Under the pieces are notes generated by a model. The model ran no database searches. It saw nothing but the letters and a program-made list of their open reading frames with translations, and had not been told where the DNA came from. A program made the translations under genes and the position numbers. Below are positions 1 to 6,887 of a DNA stretch of 13,436 nucleotides, piece after piece. The stretch's first letter is position 1, and the number at the start of each line of letters is the position of its first letter. This stretch comes from JAKEGK01 sp036507695 (GTDB lineage: Bacteria; Pseudomonadota; Gammaproteobacteria; SZUA-152), in the NCBI GenBank assembly GCA_036507695.1, contig DATCIR010000144.1, forward strand, positions 1-13,436, read 5' to 3'.

Positions 1-1
1 C

Positions 2-2446
2 CAAAACATCGAACAACGCTGGTACGAAACCTGGGAAAAAAATAATTACTTCGCACCCTCCGGGCAAGGCGAAGCCTATTGCATCATGATACCCCCGCCC
101 AATGTCACCGGCAGTCTGCACATGGGGCACGCGTTTCAGGACACTATCATGGATGCCCTGATCCGCTATCATCGCATGCGCGGCTGCAACACCTTGTGGC
201 AGGCCGGCACTGACCACGCGGGCATCGCCACCCAAATGGTGGTCGAACGCCAATTGAAACAGGATAATCTCACGCGTCATGACCTGGGCCGCGACGCCTT
301 CATCAAAAAAGTCTGGGAATGGAAAAGCCATTCCGGCGGAACGATCACGCGCCAATTGCGCCGCATGGGCGCTTCCCTGGATTGGTCCCGGGAGCGCTTC
401 ACGATGGACGCAGGGCTGTCAGCCGCAGTGCAGGAAGTTTTTGTCCGGCTTTATGATGAAGGCCTGATCTACCGCGGCAAACGCCTGGTGAACTGGGATC
501 CGGTACTGCACACCGCCGTTTCCGACCTGGAGGTCATTTCCGAAGAGGAAAATGGCCACTTGTGGCATATGCGCTATCCTCTGGCAAGTGGCGAAGGCCA
601 TTTGGTTGTCGCCACCACGCGCCCGGAAACCCTGCTGGGCGATAGCGCCGTAGCCGTGCACCCGGAGGATGAGCGCTACCGGCATCTGATCGGCCACATG
701 GTCAAGCTGCCGTTAACCGGCCGGGAAATCCCGGTCATTGCCGATGAGTATGTCGACAAGGAATTTGGCACCGGCTGCGTCAAGATTACCCCCGCCCACG
801 ATTTTAACGATTATGCGGTGGGCGGCCGGCATGGCCTTGCGCAAATCAATATCTTCACTATCGATGCACGCATTAATGATAATGCGCCGGCGGCCTATCG
901 CGGTCTGGATCGCTATGAAGCCCGTAAGCGCATTGTGGCCGATTTAGAGGCGCAAGGCCTGCTGGAAAAAATCGAGAACCACAAGCTCATGGTGCCGCGC
1001 GGTGACCGCACCAATGCGGTGATCGAGCCTTTGTTGACAGATCAGTGGTACGTAAAGATTGAACCCCTGGCAAAACCCGCCATTGCCGCGGTGGAAACCG
1101 GCGCAATCCAGTTCGTTCCGGATAACTGGAAAAACACCTATTATGATTGGATGAAAAATATACAGGACTGGTGTATCAGCCGGCAGATCTGGTGGGGACA
1201 CCGCATCCCCGCCTGGTACGATGAAAGCGGCAATATTTATGTCGCCCGCAGCGAGCCGGAAGTCCGGAGTAAATACCAGCTGCCGCAGGCATTGCCCCTG
1301 CGGCAGGATGAAGACGTGCTCGACACCTGGTTCTCATCCGCGCTGTGGCCTTTCTCCACGCTGGGTTGGCCCGCGCAAACGGATGCCCTGAAAACATTTT
1401 ACCCCACCAATGTGCTGGTCACGGGCTTTGACATTATCTTCTTCTGGGTCGCCCGCATGATCATGATGGGCATTAAATTCACCGGTAAGATTCCGTTCCA
1501 CCAGGTGTATATCCATGGCCTGGTGCGCGACGCCCATGGCCAGAAGATGTCGAAATCCAAGGGCAATGTGCTGGACCCCATCGATCTGATCGATGGCATC
1601 GACCTGGAATCCCTCGTTAAAAAGCGCACCACGGGTCTCATGCAACCGCAGATGGCGCCCAAGATCGAAACCGCCACCCGCAAGGATTTTCCCGATGGCA
1701 TCCCGGCCTTTGGCACCGATGCCCTGCGCTTTACGTTCGCCGCGATGGCCTCGACCGGCCGCGATATCAATTTCGATCTGGCACGTGTGGAAGGTTACCG
1801 CAATTTCTGCAATAAAATCTGGAACGCGGCGCGCTATGTGTTCATGAACACCCAAGGCGAAGACTGCGGCGCCGGTACCGGCGATATCAGCCTGACCACC
1901 GCGGACCACTGGATCAATGCGCGGCTGCAACAAACCGCCGCGGCCATGCAGCAGGCGTTTGCCCACTACCGTCTCGACCTGGCGGCACAGGCCATCTACG
2001 ATTTCACCTGGAACGAATATTGCGACTGGTATCTGGAACTGTGCAAACCGGTGCTCAACGATGAAAGCAGCAGCGAGGCCCTGCAACGCGGCACCCGCAA
2101 AACGCTGGTCACCGTGCTGGACGCCATCCTGCGCCTGGCCCACCCCATCATGCCGTTTATCACCGAAGAAATCTGGCAACGCGTGGCGCCGTTGACCGGT
2201 AACAACGGCCAAACCATCATGACCCAGCGCTACCCGGAACCGGACGCAAACCTGGCGGATAGCAGCGCCATCCAGGAAATGGAATGGGTGAAAAACTTCA
2301 TCCTGGGCGTCCGCAAAATCCGCGGCGAAATGAACCTGCCGCCGGGCAAACCGCTGCCGGTCTTGCTGCAGAACGGCGCTGCGAATGACCGGCGGTTATT
2401 GGCGAAACATCACTTGCTACTGAGCACGCTCGCAAAGACGGCATAG
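2..2446 (+). CDS. valS: Valyl-tRNA synthetase, 5'-partial, truncated by in-frame amber
   Basis: Cytoplasmic class I synthetase that charges tRNA-Val with valine. The frame is open from base 2 (reading QNIEQRWYETWEK), so the true start lies roughly ten codons left of the window; the ATG at 86 is internal, within the CIMIPPPNVTGS motif. The HIGH signature appears as HMGH at 119-130 and KMSKS at 1544-1558. Between them lie the CP1 editing domain (TTRPETLLGD, then GTGCVKITPAHDFNDY) and DWCISRQ.WWGHRIPAW. The anticodon-binding domain follows (GYRNFCNKIWNAARYV, then FTWNEYCDWYLELCKPV). The sequence tracks E. coli ValS closely until TAG at 2444-2446, where the family has LAxLESI; here it reads LAKTA-stop-IHWL. 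A TCG-to-TAG change would explain it. The catalytic, editing and anticodon domains are complete; only the C-terminal arm is cut off. Identity is certain; whether the stop is real is not. Confidence 0.95.
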   Translation, partial: QNIEQRWYETWEKNNYFAPSGQGEAYCIMIPPPNVTGSLHMGHAFQDTIMDALIRYHRMRGCNTLWQAGTDHAGIATQMVVERQLKQDNLTRHDLGRDAFIKKVWEWKSHSGGTITRQLRRMGASLDWSRERFTMDAGLSAAVQEVFVRLYDEGLIYRGKRLVNWDPVLHTAVSDLEVISEEENGHLWHMRYPLASGEGHLVVATTRPETLLGDSAVAVHPEDERYRHLIGHMVKLPLTGREIPVIADEYVDKEFGTGCVKITPAHDFNDYAVGGRHGLAQINIFTIDARINDNAPAAYRGLDRYEARKRIVADLEAQGLLEKIENHKLMVPRGDRTNAVIEPLLTDQWYVKIEPLAKPAIAAVETGAIQFVPDNWKNTYYDWMKNIQDWCISRQIWWGHRIPAWYDESGNIYVARSEPEVRSKYQLPQALPLRQDEDVLDTWFSSALWPFSTLGWPAQTDALKTFYPTNVLVTGFDIIFFWVARMIMMGIKFTGKIPFHQVYIHGLVRDAHGQKMSKSKGNVLDPIDLIDGIDLESLVKKRTTGLMQPQMAPKIETATRKDFPDGIPAFGTDALRFTFAAMASTGRDINFDLARVEGYRNFCNKIWNAARYVFMNTQGEDCGAGTGDISLTTADHWINARLQQTAAAMQQAFAHYRLDLAAQAIYDFTWNEYCDWYLELCKPVLNDESSSEALQRGTRKTLVTVLDAILRLAHPIMPFITEEIWQRVAPLTGNNGQTIMTQRYPEPDANLADSSAIQEMEWVKNFILGVRKIRGEMNLPPGKPLPVLLQNGAANDRRLLAKHHLLLSTLAKTA

Positions 2447-2746
2447 ATTCACTGGCTGGGCGCCGGCGACAGCGCACCGGAATCCGCCATGGCATTATGT
2501 GGCGAAATGCGCATCCTGATCCCGATGGCCGGCCTGATTGACAAGGGCGCTGAACTGGCGCGCCTGAACAAGGAAATTGAAAGAAGAGCCAACGAACTGG
2601 AGCGCAGTGAGAGCAAGCTGCAAAACCCCGGCTTTGCGGACCGCGCGCCCGCCGAGGTCGTGGACAAAGAGCGGCAAAAAGCCGCAGAGCTGCGCTCGGC
2701 GCTCGACAACCTGCGCGCGCAGCGGGAAAAAATCGAACACCTCTAG
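2447..2746 (+). pseudogene. valS: Displaced C-terminal coiled-coil arm of ValRS (same frame, after the amber)
   Basis: The reading frame of valS continues without any shift from 2447 to a TAG at 2744-2746, giving 99 codons. It encodes the usual ValRS tail: MRILIPMAGLIDKGAELARL, then a charged heptad-like coiled coil with NPGFADRAPAEVVDKERQK, matching the E. coli NEGFVARAPEAVIAKEREK segment. In ValRS this arm contacts the tRNA elbow. Conservation beyond the stop argues for a recent nonsense change, readthrough, or a base error. An ATG at 2489 with a GGA eight bases upstream could allow restart of an 85-residue arm as a separate peptide, but this is speculative. Confidence 0.85.
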
Positions 2747-3020
2747 CAGTATCCCGCAACTCACCACGCCGCCTATCATTTGTCATTAATGTTCAATAGG
2801 TTATGAAATCATCCGGGCAGTAAAAACCGCTCAAATCCCCCCTCTACCCTGCCGATATATTTAACGGGTAAATATAAATCAAAGGTATCACCTTTAGCCT
2901 TTACCTTATATAAGGATAGCGCCAGCCCATACCAATCGATCCGGCTCGTGCCCCGTTGCCAATCATAGCAATGTGCGTACCTTACCGCTTTAGCAGTATA
3001 ACAATTCGAGACCTTAACTT
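2747..3020. other. Intergenic region between valS and the HPt/HD-GYP gene
   Basis: No open frame with coding character was seen in these 274 bases. There is no convincing rho-independent terminator after valS. It holds a small hairpin, AAAGGT-ATC-ACCTTT (2881-2895), followed closely by a perfect 12-base palindrome CCTTATATAAGG (2904-2915). These could be operator-like sites for the downstream gene, about 105 bases before its ATG, but no known regulator is recognised. No promoter with both hexamers well placed was found. Confidence 0.4.
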
Positions 3021-4226
3021 ATGGTGCAACACCAAGCATTGCCTGGGCAGGATATCGAAGCCCATATCATCGAAGAGTTTGTAGCCGAATTCAATGAAAC
3101 ACACGCTGACATCGATACGCTACTGCTCAAACTGGAAAAAAACGCGGGTGACAGTAACTTGCTGAATGAGTTGTTTCGCAAAGTACACACCATAAAGGGT
3201 AACGCACAGCTTATCGGACTCAATCTGATTGCCGGATTCGTTCATGTCCTGGAACACATCCTGGACCGGCTGCGTAAAGGCGAGCTGGTTTTTGACAAGT
3301 TGTTGGGTGATGTTATCCTGCGTTCGGTTGATCACATCGGCAAGCTTTGCAATGATGTCCGCAACGCTCAAACTTCGCACGCTGAACGGACACTCGAATT
3401 GCAATCCGAGTTGCAACAACTCGCAACGGCCGATCAATCCCAGCTAACCACGGTATGTCAACGCATTAACAATGTATTCAGCGGTAATACCACGCTGCCA
3501 CTTGTCAATGAAGCACCACAACTTCAAACATCGAGCCATGTCAATGTTCAAACATCGAGCCATGTCAATGTAGTCACCGGTAATACCACGCGGCCGCTTG
3601 TCAATGAAGCACCACAGCTACAAGCATCAAGCCATGTCAATATGGTTTCACCGCAACTGGAAGACCTGAGATTCTTTGCCCGCATTATCGAGAACGCGGA
3701 ACAGCGTCCCCCCTTCTGGAACGGCCGCTCGCAACGAATTTTGAATATCGCGCTGGACATAAATAACGAAGCCGGACTTAAAGTGGACAACGCGCAACTG
3801 GAAGCCGCTGTATACCTGCATGATTTCGGCATGGCTTTTTTGCCCTTGCATATTCTCAATAAAGGCGACCGCCTGACGGAAGAAGAATACCACTCCGTGC
3901 AACTGCATACCCGCATGGGCGCGGCCTTGCTGGGCGACAACCCCCACTGGCAACAAGCCGCGGACATGATTATTCAGCACCACGAGCGTGAAGACGGCCG
4001 GGGTTACCCGGCTCAACTCGCAGGCAACCAGATTTGTGACGGGGCTAAAATCCTTGCCATCGCTGATTCGTTTGAGGCGATGACCAATCAACGCGCCAAC
4101 CGCGCCAATCGAATACCTTTCGCGCAGGCGCTCAGGGAAATTAATCAGCATGCCGGCTCTCAGTTTTCAACGTTCTGGACCGACACTTTTATCAATGTGG
4201 TCCGCAAAAAAACCCGGAAAAGCTGA
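3021..4226 (+). CDS. HPt domain - repeat linker - HD-GYP-type phosphodiesterase-like protein
   Basis: 401 residues, no signal peptide or membrane segment. Residues about 10-115 form an HPt domain of CheA-P1 type: FRKVHTIKGNAQLIG puts the phosphoacceptor at His56. A linker (about 150-210) is built of 32-residue and 8-residue repeats. Residues about 214-395 are an HD-GYP domain: LHDFG (His267-Asp268), His296, HHEREDGRGYP (His320-His321) and ADSFEAMT (Asp349). HD-GYP enzymes hydrolyse cyclic-di-GMP. Two usual residues differ: HDxGK reads HDFGM (Lys to Met271), and the His of the N-terminal GHSxRV motif appears to be Arg236 (GRSQRI). HD-GYP is normally coupled to REC; HPt coupling suggests input from a phosphorelay. 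The ATG at 3021 has a weak GAG upstream. The C-terminus may be cut by a one-base slip in A7 at 4206-4212. It is convergent with the GGDEF-EAL gene. Domain calls are firm; activity is unproven. Confidence 0.88.
   Translation: MVQHQALPGQDIEAHIIEEFVAEFNETHADIDTLLLKLEKNAGDSNLLNELFRKVHTIKGNAQLIGLNLIAGFVHVLEHILDRLRKGELVFDKLLGDVILRSVDHIGKLCNDVRNAQTSHAERTLELQSELQQLATADQSQLTTVCQRINNVFSGNTTLPLVNEAPQLQTSSHVNVQTSSHVNVVTGNTTRPLVNEAPQLQASSHVNMVSPQLEDLRFFARIIENAEQRPPFWNGRSQRILNIALDINNEAGLKVDNAQLEAAVYLHDFGMAFLPLHILNKGDRLTEEEYHSVQLHTRMGAALLGDNPHWQQAADMIIQHHEREDGRGYPAQLAGNQICDGAKILAIADSFEAMTNQRANRANRIPFAQALREINQHAGSQFSTFWTDTFINVVRKKTRKS
3482..3644 (+). repeat. In-frame tandem repeats coding the HPt/HD-GYP linker
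   Basis: A 96-base unit (32 codons) beginning GGTAATACCACG recurs at 3484 and 3580 and encodes GNTT(L/R)PLVNEAPQLQ(T/A)SSHVN. Inside it, a 24-base unit beginning CAAACATCGAGCCATGTC is directly duplicated at 3525-3548 and 3549-3572, with a diverged third copy at 3621-3644. Both periods are multiples of three, so copy-number change would keep the frame. Bases differ little between copies, which points to recent duplication. Confidence 0.9.
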
Positions 4227-4270
4227 TTGATCTTGCCGAACAAGCGAACGCTAAAGGATTTTTACCGTAA
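4206..4270 (+). other. A7 tract and -1 frame extension of the HD-GYP protein
   Basis: The gene reads CGC AAA AAA ACC CGG AAA AGC TGA through seven adenines (4206-4212). If the frame slips back one base after Lys397, or if the tract really holds eight A, it continues as NPEKLIDLAEQANAKGFLP and stops at TAA 4268-4270, giving 416 residues. That tail is amphipathic and protein-like, unlike the basic TRKS ending of the zero frame. Possible causes are an indel error in a homopolymer, polymerase slippage, ribosomal -1 slippage, or a true frameshift mutation. Confidence 0.45.
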
Positions 4271-4340
4271 TTTACTTCGCAACATGGAAGGGGAATACTG
4301 GCTTTCGGAAAAATGAATTACCAGAGCGGAACAAATAAAG

Positions 4341-6071
4341 TTAACGCTGTGTCACAACCTCGTCCAAATCAAACTGCAGCGGTTGTGGAGTATCAAGACC
4401 AAACCCCTGTACAAAGTCCACACCAATGTCACGCAGTTGATTCAGGGTTTCAATATTCTCGACAAACTCCGCGATGGTTTGCTTGCCGGCGATGTGGCCA
4501 ATATGATTAATGGCCTCGACGATAGCCCGGTCCATGGGTTGCTCACGCATGTGCGTAACAAACGCGCCATCAATTTTGATGTAATCAACGGGTATCGTGC
4601 GCAGGTATGCGAAGGAACTGACACCGGAACCAAAATCGTCCAGCGCGAAACAACAACCGTCGGACCGGATCCGGCTGATAAACTCCATCGCGTTACTGAG
4701 ATGCTCGATGGCGGCGGTTTCGGTTACCTCGAAACAAATGATATACGGTGGAACCTTGTATTTCGCCAGCATTTCTTTCACAAATTTGTAAAACGTCGAT
4801 TCACTCAACGACATACCGGAGATATTAATAAAATATTTGGGACCGTTTTTCTTGTCCCCATTGTATTTTTTACCCGTTCCCGCCAGATAGCTAAAAACAT
4901 TTTCAATAACCCAGCGATCGATTTTCGGCATTAAATTATAACGTTCCGCGGCGGGGATAAAATCATTGGGCGCATGCAACTCACCATCGCGATCAAGCAA
5001 ACGCAATAAAAATTCGCAGCGTTCGGCTTCGGATCCGCTGCCATTTGTCGGGTGGATGGATTGTTTGTAGAGGCGAAACCAGTTTTCTTCCAGCGCCTGG
5101 TTAATGGTGGATACCCATTGCATTTCACCATAACGCTTGGTCATCTCGTAGTCGAATTTACGGTAGACCTTGATCCGATTACCACCCTGATCCTTCGCCG
5201 TGTAACAGGCAACATCAGCGGCGCTTAGAATCTCGTTGACACTGGTAACGTTATGCTGGTTGATTTCAACGAAGCCAATACTGGCTCCGATATGATACAG
5301 GTGGTCCTCCCAATAAAACCGGAATGCGGTAATCATATTGAGAATTTCCTTGGCGATGTCCCTGGCGTAGGTATCGGGGCAATTTTCCAGCAACACGCCA
5401 AATTCGTCCCCGCCCAGCCGCGCCAGGGTATCGCTTTCACGAATATGTTTCTTCAACATGCCCGCCAGCTGCCGGATCATTTCATCACCGGCAACATGAC
5501 CCGCGGTGTCATTGATAATCTTGAACTGATCGATATCGATATAGAGAAATACGTGTGACTGATTGCGTTCCTGGCTGGAATTCAACGCCCGCTGCAGACG
5601 CCGTTCCAGTTCCCCGCGATTTACCAGGTTGGTCAACGGATCATAACGGCTCATGTAGCTTAAAGCGCTTTCGGCTTCCGCAAACGCGGCCCTGGACTTG
5701 GCGACGTTTAATTCTCTTTCAATAGCCGGAATCAATCGCGCCATATTGTCTTTCATAATGTAATCCTGCGCGCCGGCTTTCATCGCGGCGATCGCAGCCT
5801 GTTCCGGGATCAAACCGGAGACGATAATAACCGGAATATTGAAACCCATTTCCTTTACGGTATTGATGACATCACCGGATATCAACTCGGGCATGTAATG
5901 GTCGGTAATAATCAAGTCCCAGACCTGTTTTTGCAACGAAGTCTGCAACGCACTGATAGTGCATACCCGTTCATAGATAGGCTGGTAACCGTGGCGTTTT
6001 AATTCCCGGATTAACAGGAGCACGTCATTTTCCGAATCATCGACTATCAAAATTCGTAGTGATGTCTCCAT
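4341..6071 (-). CDS. Response regulator: REC-GGDEF-EAL, bifunctional cyclic-di-GMP enzyme
   Basis: 576 residues from the ATG at 6071, chosen because GGAG lies seven bases upstream (ctcGGAGcgtgttcATG) and the REC domain begins at once (METSLRILIVDD). An ATG at 6134 would overlap the preceding gene by 34 bases. REC spans 1-125: Asp11/Asp12, phosphoacceptor Asp57, Ser85, Lys107. GGDEF spans about 140-305, with GGDEF intact at 220-224 and an RxxD product-inhibition site at Arg211-Asp214, so diguanylate cyclase activity is expected. EAL spans about 320-570: the signature reads EFLLR (Glu353), with Asn416, Glu448, Asp478-Asp479 in DDFGSG, Lys499 and Glu535 all in place, so phosphodiesterase activity is also possible. 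It is probably cotranscribed with the single-domain receiver 29 bases upstream. The REC is closely related to that of the neighbouring kinase. Confidence 0.93.
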   Translation of the reverse strand: METSLRILIVDDSENDVLLLIRELKRHGYQPIYERVCTISALQTSLQKQVWDLIITDHYMPELISGDVINTVKEMGFNIPVIIVSGLIPEQAAIAAMKAGAQDYIMKDNMARLIPAIERELNVAKSRAAFAEAESALSYMSRYDPLTNLVNRGELERRLQRALNSSQERNQSHVFLYIDIDQFKIINDTAGHVAGDEMIRQLAGMLKKHIRESDTLARLGGDEFGVLLENCPDTYARDIAKEILNMITAFRFYWEDHLYHIGASIGFVEINQHNVTSVNEILSAADVACYTAKDQGGNRIKVYRKFDYEMTKRYGEMQWVSTINQALEENWFRLYKQSIHPTNGSGSEAERCEFLLRLLDRDGELHAPNDFIPAAERYNLMPKIDRWVIENVFSYLAGTGKKYNGDKKNGPKYFINISGMSLSESTFYKFVKEMLAKYKVPPYIICFEVTETAAIEHLSNAMEFISRIRSDGCCFALDDFGSGVSSFAYLRTIPVDYIKIDGAFVTHMREQPMDRAIVEAINHIGHIAGKQTIAEFVENIETLNQLRDIGVDFVQGFGLDTPQPLQFDLDEVVTQR

Positions 6072-6100
6072 GAACACGCTCCGAGGGACTCTATCGTTTG

Positions 6101-6538
6101 TTATAGTTGAGGGGTTTGATTTAATACTAGCCAATAAAGGCCCAGTTGTCTTACTGCTTCGATAAACTGTTCGAAATCGACCGGCTTTCTTATATAACTG
6201 TTTACGCCTAACTCATAACCGGAAATAATATCACTCTGTTCATTGGACGACGTTAAAATCACGACCGGCAATAATTTCGTAGCCTCGGAAGACCGGATAC
6301 GCTTTAATACTTCCAAACCGTCCACTTTTGGTAACTTCAAATCAAGTAAAACCAACTCTGGCAAATATTCCAGTGCAGCACTGGCATATCTCCCTTCGTG
6401 AAACAAGTAGTCCAACGCTTCAACACCGTCTCTGGCCACCACCACTTCGTTCAACAAGTTATTTTTCTTTAAAGCACGAAGGGTTAGTGTTACATCGTCC
6501 GGATTGTCTTCTACCAGCAGGATGGTCTTCTCTGACAT
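6101..6538 (-). CDS. Single-domain response regulator, Rcp1/CheY-like
   Basis: 145 residues, all one receiver domain. The acidic pocket is Glu10-Asp11 (LLVEDNPDD), the phosphoacceptor Asp66 (LVLLDLKLPKVDG), the switch Thr96 (ILTSS) and Lys118 (YIRKP). The extended loop after VEALDYLF and the RALKKNNL segment are typical of the Rcp1 group, often paired with phytochrome-type or hybrid kinases. With no output domain it probably acts as a phosphate shuttle or by protein contact. A strong GGAG sits seven bases before the ATG. A perfect TATAAT on the minus strand (6586-6591) lies just upstream. The REC-GGDEF-EAL gene follows after 29 bases, likely in the same transcript. The family call is firm; the partner kinase, perhaps the one encoded upstream, is inferred. 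Confidence 0.93.
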   Translation of the reverse strand: MSEKTILLVEDNPDDVTLTLRALKKNNLLNEVVVARDGVEALDYLFHEGRYASAALEYLPELVLLDLKLPKVDGLEVLKRIRSSEATKLLPVVILTSSNEQSDIISGYELGVNSYIRKPVDFEQFIEAVRQLGLYWLVLNQTPQL

Positions 6539-6585
6539 TCCTCCGCTCCTTTTTTCTTGGGCGCTTAACCGCTCACAGAGGTTAG

Positions 6586-6591
6586 ATTATA
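6586..6591 (-). promoter_or_regulatory. Candidate -10 element for the receiver/GGDEF-EAL transcript
   Basis: On the minus strand the sequence is a perfect TATAAT, which would place transcription start near 6579 and a leader of about 40 bases before the ATG at 6538. At 16-18 base spacing no hexamer resembles TTGACA (the 17-base position reads AAGCAA), and there is no extended -10 TG. It would therefore need an activator or be weak. The position is right but the evidence is a single hexamer. Confidence 0.4.
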
Positions 6592-6683
6592 GTCCGTCAG
6601 AATACAGATTGCTTGGAACATTTTGAATCGGCGCAATCAGGGCTTTCCCGCCGGCGTACCCGTTCCGCATGCCGGGGCGGCCC

Positions 6684-6755
6684 TTTGCTATGAACTTTGC
6701 TATGAACTTTGCTATGAACTTTGTTATGAACTTCGCTGCCAACTTTTTTATGAAT
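6684..6755. repeat. 12-base tandem repeat (six units) upstream of the receiver gene
   Basis: Units of TTTGCTATGAAC are exact at 6684, 6696 and 6708; the fourth (6720) has one change (TTTGTTATGAAC); the fifth (TTCGCTGCCAAC, 6732) and sixth (TTTTTTATGAAT, 6744) are diverged. The array lies about 95 bases upstream of the candidate -10 of the receiver/GGDEF-EAL transcript. Confidence 0.92.
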
Positions 6756-6887
6756 AACCGGATATTATTTATTAACTACACTTTTTCGCTACTAGCGTTA
6801 AGTATCTTTAATAGTAACGAGCGCAACAGTAAAGCGTTGACGGCCTGCCGATCCCCCACTCGAATCTTATTGCGCATCACCACAGGG

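Larger units (their letters stand above)
6539..6887. other. Intergenic region between kinase and receiver genes
   Basis: 349 bases separate the kinase stop from the receiver start on the minus strand. The region holds the TATAAT at 6586-6591 and a 12-base tandem repeat at 6684-6755. A plus-strand frame through the repeat (6669-6941, beginning MPGRPFAMNFAMNF) is judged spurious: it has no ribosome site, is low complexity and runs into the antisense of the kinase gene. No terminator hairpin with a T-run was found after the kinase. Confidence 0.5.

Noticed and set aside
1334..2212. 292-codon open frame antisense to valS
   Set aside because: It lies wholly opposite conserved ValRS codons, has no recognisable domain or ribosome site, and arises from the codon bias of the real gene.
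2444..2746. TAG reassigned to an amino acid in this organism
   Set aside because: valS itself ends in TAG at 2744-2746 and the kinase gene ends in TAG at 6888-6890 with non-coding sequence after it, so TAG works as a stop here.
6072..6134. Upstream ATG at 6134 for the REC-GGDEF-EAL gene
   Set aside because: It would add 21 residues before the receiver fold and overlap the preceding gene; the ATG at 6071 has a well-spaced GGAG.
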